Below are positions 39,084 through 46,872 of a stretch of 64,000 nt of DNA, piece after piece (the first letter of the stretch is position 1; every line of letters starts with the position of its first letter). The stretch is from Stakelama portus (GTDB taxonomy: Bacteria; Pseudomonadota; Alphaproteobacteria; Sphingomonadales; Sphingomonadaceae). The stretch lies in assembly GCF_003171655.1 (NCBI RefSeq), contig NZ_QFZL01000002.1, positions 496,001 to 560,000 on the forward strand. Direction: 5' to 3'. The position numbers and the translations under genes were made by a program. Below the pieces are notes generated by a model. It had not been told where the DNA came from, made no database searches, and saw nothing but the letters and a program-made list of their open reading frames with translations.

Positions 39084-40382
39084 TCACGCCGCTTCCGGTT
39101 CCGCCTTTGCACGAAGCTCGCCGAAATGGCGACGGCCGAGCAGTCCGCAAATGACCGTGACGATCCATGCGGGAACGATGACGGCGATGATCGCCAGATG
39201 CAGGTAGGAGCGATCGGGGAACATATAATCCGAAACCAGACCGACGATCAGCGGCCCGAACCCGACCCCGGCGAGCTGAGCGGTAAGACCGTACAGCGCG
39301 AGAATGCGTCCGCGAAACATCGGCGGCACGATCGCCTGAACCGCCGCATAGACCGTCGTGGTACAAAAGCCGCCCACCGCAAGCGTGATCGTCAGGCCGG
39401 TCACGACCAGCGGCAGCGACAGCGGCAACGCGAAGAGCAGCACCCCGGGAAGGAATAAGGGCGCCAGCCAGGTAACGAGCAGGAAGGGCCCGGCAGCGTG
39501 GCGCCTCATCAAGCGGTCGGCGATCCAGCCGCCCGTCAAGGTAGCGGCGATCGGGATGACCAGCGTCATTGCCCCATAGAGCGTCGCTGCATCGGCCGGA
39601 TCCAGCCCCTGTCGACGGGTCAGCAAGGTCGGCACCCAGACGATCATCGCCACCTGCATGAAGGTCAGCAGGATATAGGGCAGCAACACCAGCGTTACGC
39701 CAACCGGCTCGCGCCGGAGAAAGGCAGTGAACCCCGGCACTGCACCGCCGCTCCCGGTCGCCGCCGCAACATGGCGCGCCGGTTCGCGAATCGTGAGCGC
39801 CAGCGCAGCGACGATGATTCCTGCAATACCGAACGTGATCAGGACAAGCGACCAGGGCTGCACTTCCCCCAAAACGGGGAGCGCCTGAGGCGTTTCGAAC
39901 AGCTTCAGCAGCAATCCGCCGACGAAGAGCGCCGATCCCGCGCCGATCGGTATGCCGATCGTCACCCAGGCGACCGCGCGCGCGCGCCTGTCCGGCGCGA
40001 AATAATCCGCCACCAGCGAATAGGCCGCCGGCACCACCGCCGCCTCGCCCAGCCCAACCACCGCGCGCGAAAGCGCCATCGGCCAGAACCCTGAAACCAG
40101 AGCCGTCATAACCGTGCCCGCACTCCAGATCGCAATCCCGGCAGCAAGCAATCGGCCGCGGTGATGGCGATCGGCGAGATGCCCCATCGGCAGTCCGGCG
40201 ATAAGGAACAGCGACATGAAGGCCGGGCCGATGATGAGGCCCATCTGACTGTCGGTGAATCCGAGATCGGCCTGAATCGGGCTGATCAGGATGCTCATCA
40301 CCTGACGATCGAGATAGGACAGCGCGCTGACGAGCATCAGCACGACTACGACATAGGTGGGATAATGGCGCCGCAGGTCCAT
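39084..40382 (-). CDS. MFS transporter
   Basis: A 432-residue inner-membrane permease with about 12 hydrophobic segments. SYLDRQVMSIL in the first helix and the loop motif GHLADRHHRGRLL between helices 2 and 3 place it in the anion/aromatic-acid symporter branch. The ATG at 40382 lies 1 bp after the ligase stop. It is the only transporter in the island, so it probably imports the growth substrate or an acid derived from it, coupled with activation by the adjacent ligase. Confidence 0.92.
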   Translation of the reverse strand: MDLRRHYPTYVVVVLMLVSALSYLDRQVMSILISPIQADLGFTDSQMGLIIGPAFMSLFLIAGLPMGHLADRHHRGRLLAAGIAIWSAGTVMTALVSGFWPMALSRAVVGLGEAAVVPAAYSLVADYFAPDRRARAVAWVTIGIPIGAGSALFVGGLLLKLFETPQALPVLGEVQPWSLVLITFGIAGIIVAALALTIREPARHVAAATGSGGAVPGFTAFLRREPVGVTLVLLPYILLTFMQVAMIVWVPTLLTRRQGLDPADAATLYGAMTLVIPIAATLTGGWIADRLMRRHAAGPFLLVTWLAPLFLPGVLLFALPLSLPLVVTGLTITLAVGGFCTTTVYAAVQAIVPPMFRGRILALYGLTAQLAGVGFGPLIVGLVSDYMFPDRSYLHLAIIAVIVPAWIVTVICGLLGRRHFGELRAKAEPEAA

Positions 40383-40383
40383 C

Positions 40384-41874
40384 TCAGCGAATCCGCGGCG
40401 GGAGCGGCTTATCTCCTCCATGGCTTTGGCGCAGCGCCGGCTTGGATATCTTGCCCGAGGCGAGCCGTGGAAGCGGCGTGTCCGAATGGATCAGATAGCG
40501 CGGGACCTTGAAGTCCGACAGGTTTTCGCAGCAATAGGCCACCAATGCCGCGGTGTCGGGAACATTGCCGTGCACGACCGCCATCGGCACCTCGCCAAAG
40601 CGCTCGTCGCGCGCGGCAATGACAGCGACTTCCTCGACACCCAGTTCCAGGATCACGCGTTCGACTTCGGCCGCGGAAATATTGAGCCCGCCCGAAATGA
40701 TGATGTCCTTCTTGCGGTCGATCATCTTGACCAGGCCGAGTTCGTCCATCACGCCGATATCGCCGGTGTAGAGCCAGCCATCGCGGAGCGCTTCGGCGGT
40801 AGCCTGCGGATTGTTCCAGTAACCGGCCATCATCCCCGGGCCGCGCAGCACGATTTCGCCGGTCTCGCCTGCGGCCAGAAAATTGCCCGCATCGTCGACG
40901 ATGCCGATATCGGTGAACATCATCGTGCCGCCGCATTTGTCGGGACGCGTCAGCGCATGCGCGCGCGAATTGATGACGCCGGTGCCGCCGCTTTCGGTCT
41001 GGCCGAACATCTGGCGCAGGATAACGCCCTTTTTCTCCCATTTTTCGAGCAGCGGCTGGACCACGGTCGCACCGCCGGTATGCGCGATATCGAGATGGCT
41101 GACATCGGCATCGGCAAATTCGGGAAGATCCGCCATGCGCTGAAAGAATATCGGCGCGCCGGTGATGAAGTTGACTTTCTCCTCGACGATAAGCCGGAGC
41201 GCCTCAGCGGCATCGAATTTCGCTTCGAGATAGGCAGTGCCCCCGCTCAGCAGCGTATGGAGAAACGGGATGGTGCCCGCCGATGTGCTCATCGGCGCGA
41301 CCAGCAATCGACGATAGGGCCCGGTCAGCGGGTCGCTGACCACCTGCCACATATTATGCTCGCAGATAGCGCGATTGGTGAACATCACGCCCTTGGGGCG
41401 CGCCGTCGATCCGCTCGTCGTAACGAGAATCGCGATATCGTCGTCGGCCTGCGGCAATTTTATGTCGCGCGAGTCTCCGGTGAGCAAACCCATAATCGTC
41501 TCGGTCGTCACCAGATTGGCGCCGCCGGGGTTCACCTTCGCAATATTGGTCGGATCGGAAACAATGATTCGGGGCGTATAGTCGGCGATCATCCAGTCGA
41601 GTTCGCTGGCGACCATTCGCGTGCTGAGCCCGGCCGAGATGCCGCCCGCCCGTATCGCCGCCAGCATCGCAACGACCCATTCCATGCCGTTTTCGGCGAC
41701 GATCGCCACACGATCGCCCGGCACAAAACCCAGGTCGCAAAAATGGCTGGCAACGCGCCCTACCCAGGCATCGAGCTGCGCATAGGTGACTCGCCGTCCG
41801 GCGCAAGCCAGCATCACGCGATCGGGGTGCTCCCCCGCCCACCAGCGGAAAGCGTGGTCGATCGTCATCGGCAT
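40384..41874 (-). CDS. AMP-forming acyl-CoA ligase, paralogue of the ligase at 27656
   Basis: A 496-residue adenylating enzyme. The phosphate loop is TTSGSTARPKGV, then MFGQTESGGTGVIN, GWLYTGDIGVMDELGLVKMIDR, DIIISGGLNISAAEVERVI and the catalytic Lys in GKISKPALR. GGAG is 8 bp upstream of the ATG at 41874. It heads the operon ligase, MFS, TetR. The strong similarity to the ligase at 27656 suggests duplication followed by use at two points of the pathway, or on two related acids. Confidence 0.93.
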   Translation of the reverse strand: MPMTIDHAFRWWAGEHPDRVMLACAGRRVTYAQLDAWVGRVASHFCDLGFVPGDRVAIVAENGMEWVVAMLAAIRAGGISAGLSTRMVASELDWMIADYTPRIIVSDPTNIAKVNPGGANLVTTETIMGLLTGDSRDIKLPQADDDIAILVTTSGSTARPKGVMFTNRAICEHNMWQVVSDPLTGPYRRLLVAPMSTSAGTIPFLHTLLSGGTAYLEAKFDAAEALRLIVEEKVNFITGAPIFFQRMADLPEFADADVSHLDIAHTGGATVVQPLLEKWEKKGVILRQMFGQTESGGTGVINSRAHALTRPDKCGGTMMFTDIGIVDDAGNFLAAGETGEIVLRGPGMMAGYWNNPQATAEALRDGWLYTGDIGVMDELGLVKMIDRKKDIIISGGLNISAAEVERVILELGVEEVAVIAARDERFGEVPMAVVHGNVPDTAALVAYCCENLSDFKVPRYLIHSDTPLPRLASGKISKPALRQSHGGDKPLPPRIR

Positions 41875-42225
41875 GAATTCTACTCCTGGAACCTGATAGG
41901 GTGGGTCTGTTTATAGGGTGTTGGCCGGCAGATATTGGTCGTGGGCGTCGGGAAATGATCCGACCGGCATTTCCCTTTTCCCGAATTGCAGCGTTTGCGC
42001 TCCCGCGTCGGGGCGAGGAGGATCCGGATAGACAGGCGAAGGCCGACCTGTCTCGACCGCCAATCGCGACGGGGCGTCATGCGCGGGCAGCGACTGGTTC
42101 CTTTTCCACCGGCTTGCTATCCGCCGTCGGGGAGACAGGACGACACGCCCGGCATCGGGATCGGCAAGCGCCGCTGCATTTTCCATCACTCTCCCCTATC
42201 GACCGCGAGCCGCGGCGCAGATTAT
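41875..42225. other. Intergenic region without a recognisable gene
   Basis: A divergent gap between the ligase operon and an SDR. Frames of about 90-110 codons are open on both strands but show Arg/Pro-rich composition typical of shadow translation. No tRNA, repeat or island palindrome was seen before 42226. Confidence 0.4.
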
Positions 42226-42240
42226 TTAGTTGATTACTTA
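42226..42240. promoter_or_regulatory. Operator-like palindrome, site J
   Basis: TTAGTTGATTACTTA, half-sites TTAGT and ACTTA with a 5-bp spacer, 35 bp before the SDR ATG at 42276. Confidence 0.48.
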
Positions 42241-42275
42241 GCCCCTCTGTGGTTCGCGTCAAGGAAGAGGAGCGG

Positions 42276-43058
42276 ATGGACGTACAGCAAATCGAAACAG
42301 CGCGGTCGGTGGAAGGCCGCAGCGTGCTGATCACCGGGGCCGCAAGCGGCATCGGAAGCGCAACTGCGCGGGTTTTTGCGTCGCTGGGCGCCAGGGTCGT
42401 GCTGACCGATCGCGACGAAGCCGGTCTGCGCACTGTGGCGGCGGAGATCGGTGCCGAGCGCGGAGCGGCGGAGGCTTTTCCGCTCGACATTTCCGATCCG
42501 CAGGCGATTCGTGCCGTTGTCGCGCGGGCGGGCACGGCCAATGGCGGGATCGACATCCTCGTCAACAATGCCGGAATTTCGGCGATGGCGCCGATCGACA
42601 GCGACGAATATGATGCGCATTGGGATCGCCATCTGGCGATATTGCTCACCGCCCAGCAACAGGTGATCCGTGCCGCGCTTCCCTTCCTCCGCCAGTCGAA
42701 CGCTGCCCGGATCGTCAATATCGCATCAACCGAAGCGCTCGGCGCAACGTCGGGACTAAGCGCCTATGCCGCCGCCAAAGCCGGCGTTGTCGGCCTCACT
42801 CGTGCGCTCGCGGTCGAGCTCGGCAAGGAGGCGATTACGGTCAATTGCATCTGCCCCGGCCCGATCGAAACCGGAATGACGGCGGCGATTTCGTCCGACC
42901 AGAAGGCGACCTATGCCGCCCGCCGCACCGCGCTACGCCGTTATGGCAGGCCCGAAGAGATCGCGCATATGATCGCAAGCATAGCGCTTCCCGGTGCATC
43001 GTTCCTGACCGGAGCCATCATCCCCGTTGACGGCGGCCTCACCGCTCGCAACGGGTGA
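42276..43058 (+). CDS. Short-chain dehydrogenase/reductase
   Basis: A 260-residue SDR from the ATG at 42276, which has AGAGGAG just upstream (a GTG at 42249 is less likely). The cofactor loop is GAASGIGSA, then VNNAGISAM, and the catalytic NIASTEA...SAYAAAKAGV. The C-terminal GASFLTGAIIPVDGG is of the 3-oxoacyl/ring-alcohol dehydrogenase type. It is followed after 218 bp by the second Rieske gene, which has its own site K, so the two may be separate units. Oxidation of a diol or alcohol made by an oxygenase is plausible. Confidence 0.92.
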   Translation: MDVQQIETARSVEGRSVLITGAASGIGSATARVFASLGARVVLTDRDEAGLRTVAAEIGAERGAAEAFPLDISDPQAIRAVVARAGTANGGIDILVNNAGISAMAPIDSDEYDAHWDRHLAILLTAQQQVIRAALPFLRQSNAARIVNIASTEALGATSGLSAYAAAKAGVVGLTRALAVELGKEAITVNCICPGPIETGMTAAISSDQKATYAARRTALRRYGRPEEIAHMIASIALPGASFLTGAIIPVDGGLTARNG

Positions 43059-43220
43059 GCGCCGCCGGTCAGCCCTTGCGATGGAGGGCTGGTCCGCAGC
43101 ATCGCAAGGGTTGGGCATCCGTCATGGCGGATATGTCGCCAATTTCAGCAGCGGCGCCCCGTCGCCGCAGTTGCTCGGTTCAGCCCTGTTCGGACCCCAG
43201 GACAGTTTGCGAAACTTGAT

Positions 43221-43235
43221 TTACTCGCTCACTTA
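43221..43235. promoter_or_regulatory. Operator-like palindrome, site K
   Basis: TTACTCGCTCACTTA, half-sites TTACT and ACTTA with a 5-bp spacer; weaker than the others. It lies 41 bp before the second Rieske gene. Confidence 0.42.
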
Positions 43236-43244
43236 ACCTATAAC

Positions 43245-43265
43245 CTAACAACGTTAGATAATAAA
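43245..43265. promoter_or_regulatory. Rieske-specific motif upstream of Rieske gene 2
   Basis: Contains the dyad CTAACAACGTTAG followed by ATAATAAA. It agrees with the block before Rieske gene 1 in the form CTAACARCNNTAGATAA. It ends 11 bp before the Rieske start. Confidence 0.5.
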
Positions 43266-43276
43266 GGAAGCCGCAG

Positions 43277-44464
43277 ATGAACGTTGCGACCGCCGCTCGC
43301 CCCCGGGAGAAGAATGTGCCGCTTTTGGCCAGCCTGAGCACCAGCCAGCAGGAAGCGATCGCACGCATTCCGCCGCATGCCGAAGCGGATGCCAGCGCCC
43401 CGGCAATTGACGAACGGCGCCCCTCGAACATCTTTATCGACCAGGCCCGGTTCGATCTCGAATGGGAACATGTGTTTCGTGCGCTGCCGATTCCGGTGAC
43501 GCTGTCGGCGCTGGTGGCGGAACCGGGCAGCCTGATCGCGGTGGAAAGCTATGGCGTGCCGATCATCGTAACCCGCGCGCGCGATGGAGAGGTTCGGGCC
43601 TTTCTCAACGCCTGCACGCACAAGGGTTCGAAACTGGTCGAGGATTGCGAACCGCACGCTGCATCGCGCGTGACCTGTCCCTATCATGCCTGGACCTATG
43701 GTCTTGATGGCAAGCTGATCGGTGTTCCGCGCGCCGAAACCATCGCCAATTTCGACAAGGGCGACCGACCGCTTGCTCAACTGCCCTGCCGCGAAGCCGG
43801 CGGCATCGTCTATGTCGGACTGGACCGTAAGCGCGACTATGATTTCTCGATGGTCGAAGGACAGCTGGCCGAGGATTTCGAAGCGCTGAACATCCCGCGC
43901 GCGCATGTCTATGGGCGCAAGATGTTCGATCTGAAGGCCAATTGGAAGCTGGTGCTGGAGCCGTTCCTCGAAGGCTATCATGTTCAGCGCCTGCACGCCG
44001 CTTCGGTCGGCCCGATGTTTGCCGATTCGCCGACCATCACCGATCGGCTGGGTCCGCATTTCCGCCAGACTTCGGGCAAGATCAATTTCGACCCCGCGAA
44101 GCTGGACCCCAATGAGAACATCCACAAGGCGGTGACCTTCGCCTATGAACTGATGCCAAATGCAGTGGTCATCACCAGCCCCTATTATATCAGCGTCATG
44201 ATCCTCGCGCCGCGCGGCCCCGATCGGACAATGGTCGACTATATGATGCTGACCCGCGAAGCGCCGGACAATCCGAAAGCCGAAGAGCTTTTTGCCAAGT
44301 CCTATAACATGGTCCTTGGCGTCTTCGGCGGCGAGGATTTCCGGGCGGCGGAACTTTCGCAAGCCGGTCTTTCCACCGGCGCGATGGACGACGTGCTCTA
44401 TGTCGGCCTTGAGGACAAGATTCCGGCATTTTACGAAACGCTGGAGAGCCACTTCCCCTCCTGA
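43277..44464 (+). CDS. Rieske non-haem iron oxygenase, alpha subunit (paralogue)
   Basis: A 395-residue oxygenase with Rieske ligands Cys113, His115, Cys134 and His137 (CTHKG, TCPYHAW) and the iron-site segment NWKLVLEPFLEGYHVQRLH. It shares long stretches with the gene at 33992, including the unusual ERRPSNIFIDQARFDLE-type N-terminus and SPYYISVMI. It has no beta subunit or reductase beside it; it most likely uses the ferredoxin at 1479 and the reductase at 3302. The two paralogues may act on successive or related intermediates. Confidence 0.94.
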   Translation: MNVATAARPREKNVPLLASLSTSQQEAIARIPPHAEADASAPAIDERRPSNIFIDQARFDLEWEHVFRALPIPVTLSALVAEPGSLIAVESYGVPIIVTRARDGEVRAFLNACTHKGSKLVEDCEPHAASRVTCPYHAWTYGLDGKLIGVPRAETIANFDKGDRPLAQLPCREAGGIVYVGLDRKRDYDFSMVEGQLAEDFEALNIPRAHVYGRKMFDLKANWKLVLEPFLEGYHVQRLHAASVGPMFADSPTITDRLGPHFRQTSGKINFDPAKLDPNENIHKAVTFAYELMPNAVVITSPYYISVMILAPRGPDRTMVDYMMLTREAPDNPKAEELFAKSYNMVLGVFGGEDFRAAELSQAGLSTGAMDDVLYVGLEDKIPAFYETLESHFPS

Positions 44465-44484
44465 GCGGATTGCCCATGGGCGGT

Positions 44485-46023
44485 CTAGGAATAGGCCGCC
44501 CGCAATTCGGTCTTGAGAACCTTGCCTGCCGGCGAAAGCGGCAACGCTTCGACAAATGCGATTGTCTTGGGCGTCTTGTAAGCGGCGATCCGTTCGCGAC
44601 AGAAGGCGCGGAGCGCGTCGGCATCGGCGACCGCTCCGGCTTTCAGAATAACCGCGGCATGGACCGCTTCGCCCCATTCCGGATGCGGCACGCCGATTAC
44701 GGCGACCTGCTGTACGTCCGGATGCGCCGAAAGGGCATTTTCCACTTCGGCGGAATAGACATTCTCGCCGCCGGTCACGATCATGTCCTTCAGCCGGTCG
44801 ACGACAGTGACATAGCCTTGCGCATCCATCCGGCCCATATCGCCGGTGTGCATCCAGCCATTGGCAAGCGCCTGCGCGGTCTCTTCGGGCATTCCCCAAT
44901 AGCCCTGCATCACGCCCCCGCCGCGCACCACGATCTCGCCGGGGGTGCCGCGTGGCACCTCGCGATCCTCGCTATCGACGATGCGCACTTCGGTGGACGA
45001 AGTGGCACGCCCCGCCGAACGCCCTCGGCCGGCCCGGCGGGCCTCACCGCTATGGTCTTCGGGGCCCAGCAGCGTCGCGATCGGCGATACTTCGGTCATG
45101 CCATAGGCCTGAATGAACGAAACGCCCGGCAGCGCATCCATCGCGCGGTCGAGCAGCGTGTCGTCGATCGGCGATGCGCCGTAAACGATGCGCTCCACCG
45201 TAGCCATGCGACGCGGCGCGAAGGCGGGATCGAGCAGTACCGCGCGCAGCATCGTCGGGACGAGAAACAGATCGCTGACCGATTCGCGCTCGACCACATC
45301 GATCACTGCATCCGGCGCGAACATCGGCAGAAACACCTGCGCCGCTCCCGCGAGCAGCGACGTGAACATCCCCGACAGACAGCCGATATGGAACAGCGGT
45401 GCGACATGCAGATAGCTTCGCCCGGGTCGCGCGCCGGGAAATGCCAGATAGCCGTTGGCCGACGCCAGCAGATTGCCATGGCTCAACATCACACCCTTTG
45501 GCCGTCCCGTGGTTCCACCGGTGTAGAGAATGGCAGCGAGCGCATCGCCGCCGACACGGCGATCCTCGGGCAACGGCGCATCCGCTATCCATTGCGCATA
45601 GGAACGCGCGCCATCCGGCACATCCGCCGCATCGACGATGATGTCGCGTAATCCCGGCGCCTCGGCAGCGATCGCCGGAACCAGCTCTGCGAAATCCTGT
45701 GACACGATCAGCGTCCGCGTCTGACAATTTTCGAGCGAATAGGCGATCTCGCTTGCGGTCCAGCGCGTATTGACCGGGTTGATCACCGCGCCCGCCCAGA
45801 AACAGCCGAGCACATAATCGAGATAGCGACCGCTGTTGCGCGACAGAAAGGCGACCCGATCCCCCGGCGACACTCCCGAGCGCAACAGCGCGCCGGCAAA
45901 ACGCCGAACATCCTGTTCGATCGCCTGCCAGTCGCGGCGCCAATCGCCGTCGATCGCGCCGATCTCCGAAGGCGCGCGCTGTATCAGGCGGTGGAGCGAT
46001 TGCGTACCGTAGGTCACTTGCAC
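44485..46023 (-). CDS. AMP-forming acyl-CoA ligase
   Basis: A 512-residue adenylating ligase with phosphate loop LYTGGTTGRPKGVMLSH, QAYGMTEVSPIATLLGPEDH, GWMHTGDMGRMDAQGYVTVVDR and the catalytic Lys in SPAGKVLKTELR. It differs from the two paralogous ligases and resembles long-chain/FadD3-like enzymes. It is a single gene behind site L, convergent with Rieske gene 2 (20 bp). It is the last gene of the catabolic island before the tRNA. Confidence 0.93.
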   Translation of the reverse strand: MQVTYGTQSLHRLIQRAPSEIGAIDGDWRRDWQAIEQDVRRFAGALLRSGVSPGDRVAFLSRNSGRYLDYVLGCFWAGAVINPVNTRWTASEIAYSLENCQTRTLIVSQDFAELVPAIAAEAPGLRDIIVDAADVPDGARSYAQWIADAPLPEDRRVGGDALAAILYTGGTTGRPKGVMLSHGNLLASANGYLAFPGARPGRSYLHVAPLFHIGCLSGMFTSLLAGAAQVFLPMFAPDAVIDVVERESVSDLFLVPTMLRAVLLDPAFAPRRMATVERIVYGASPIDDTLLDRAMDALPGVSFIQAYGMTEVSPIATLLGPEDHSGEARRAGRGRSAGRATSSTEVRIVDSEDREVPRGTPGEIVVRGGGVMQGYWGMPEETAQALANGWMHTGDMGRMDAQGYVTVVDRLKDMIVTGGENVYSAEVENALSAHPDVQQVAVIGVPHPEWGEAVHAAVILKAGAVADADALRAFCRERIAAYKTPKTIAFVEALPLSPAGKVLKTELRAAYS

Positions 46024-46155
46024 CTCGTTCGAGAAACCGCCGACGCGGCCTGCACACCGATTGGCCGCTTGCCGGCATCGCGACAGGTGGCGGGGCCCGC
46101 GGCGCGTTCATGATCGCATTGACTCATATCGTACCGCACAGGATAGCAAGGCGCC

Positions 46156-46171
46156 CTAATCGGTCAATTAA
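46156..46171. promoter_or_regulatory. Operator-like palindrome, site L (last of the island)
   Basis: CTAATCGGTCAATTAA, half-sites CTAAT and ATTAA 6 bp apart, 132 bp before the ligase start at 46023. No further match was noticed downstream. Confidence 0.52.
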
Positions 46172-46382
46172 ATTGGTCGCAAAGCCGGGTGGAACGATCC
46201 CACCTGTTGGCACCGGAACAGATCCCGGTGAAATCGCGGGAGCGGCGGCTGTCGTATCGCACAGGCACATGACGATCGGCCATTGACGCACTGCCCGACT
46301 GACGGCAGAGAGCCCGCAGTCAGGGGCAATGGCGCAAGGCCGCTGTAACCGGCGGCGCCGGAACCAGCCAAGCCCTTGAAAT
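46172..46382. other. Gap before the tRNA, no gene recognised
   Basis: This holds several short GC-rich dyads (for example ACCGG...CCGGT near 46215) but no open frame with protein-like composition. The tRNA promoter must lie here; no clear -35/-10 pair was identified. Confidence 0.35.
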
Positions 46383-46456
46383 GCGGGTGTAGCTCAATGG
46401 TAGAGCAGAAGCTTCCCAAGCTTACGACGAGGGTTCGATTCCCTTCACCCGCTCCA
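46383..46456 (+). tRNA. tRNA-Gly (anticodon CCC), CCA encoded
   Basis: The acceptor arms GCGGGTG (46383-46389) and CACCCGC (46446-46452) pair fully. The D-arm AGCTCAATGGTAGAGC, the anticodon stem AAGC/GCTT around the loop TTCCCAA (anticodon CCC) and the T-arm GAGGGTTCGATTCCCTTC are all intact; discriminator T is followed by CCA. Its 3' 25 bp are repeated four more times downstream. Confidence 0.96.
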
Positions 46457-46811
46457 ACCTTCCCGGACCCCTGAACCCTCGTTTTCCTGTGGCGCTCCGC
46501 CCTGCCGGGCTACGCTGGGGTTCGATTCCCTTCACCCGCTCCAACCTTCCCGGACCCCTGAACCCTCGTTCTCCTGTGGCGCTCCGCCCTGCCGGGCTAC
46601 GCTTGGAGGGTTCGATTCCCTTCACCCGCTCCAACCTTCCCGGCCCCCTGAACCCTCGTTTTCCTGTGGCGCTCCGCCCTGCCGGGCTACGCTGGGGGTT
46701 CGATTCCCTTCACCCGCTCCAGCCTTCCCGGCCCCCTGAACCCTCGCTTTCCTGTGCCGCTCCGCCCTGCCGGGCTACGCTTGGAGGGTTCGATTCCCTT
46801 CACCCGCTCCA
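46432..46811 (+). repeat. Tandem array of tRNA-Gly 3' ends, five copies, 87-90 bp period
   Basis: The last 25 bp of the tRNA (T-loop through CCA) recur without change at 46519-46543, 46609-46633, 46697-46721 and 46787-46811, besides the genuine copy at 46432-46456. Spacings are 87, 90, 88 and 90 bp. The spacers are also near-identical: CCTTCCCGG, CCCCTGAACCCTCG, CCTGTGGCGCTCCGCCCTGC and CGGGCTACGCT blocks in fixed order, with alternating GG/GGG or TGGAGGG ends. None of the extra copies has a 5' tRNA half. Repeated duplication of a tRNA 3'/downstream segment, or remnants of serial integrations at the tRNA, would both give this. Confidence 0.93.
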
Positions 46812-46872
46812 GATTCACCGCAAGAGCAACATCGACTGGCGTGGATCGGCTCCGCTCGCTAGCTTCACTGGC

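Noticed and set aside
41901..42233. Open frames in the gap between ligase operon and SDR
   Set aside because: Low-complexity Arg/Pro-rich translation, no ribosome site and overlap with the regulatory palindrome at 42226.
46172..46382. Cobalamin-type riboswitch (CCCGGTGAAATC... resemblance)
   Set aside because: The order of conserved blocks does not fit, no B12 box was found, and the downstream gene is a tRNA.
46422..46634. Minus-strand ORF with repeated ERVKGIEPS and RSPAGRSATG peptides
   Set aside because: It is the antisense translation of the tRNA-Gly 3' end and its repeats. RVKGIEPS peptides are a known annotation artefact from tRNA ends.
46432..46811. CRISPR array
   Set aside because: The repeat unit is 87-90 bp with the spacers themselves conserved, and it derives from a tRNA end; no cas genes are present.
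46489..46872. N-terminal extension of about 128 codons of the FAD oxidoreductase
   Set aside because: It is only the repeat array read through in frame (repeated FDSLHPLQ and LPGPLNPR peptides). The natural dinucleotide-binding start is the ATG at 46873.
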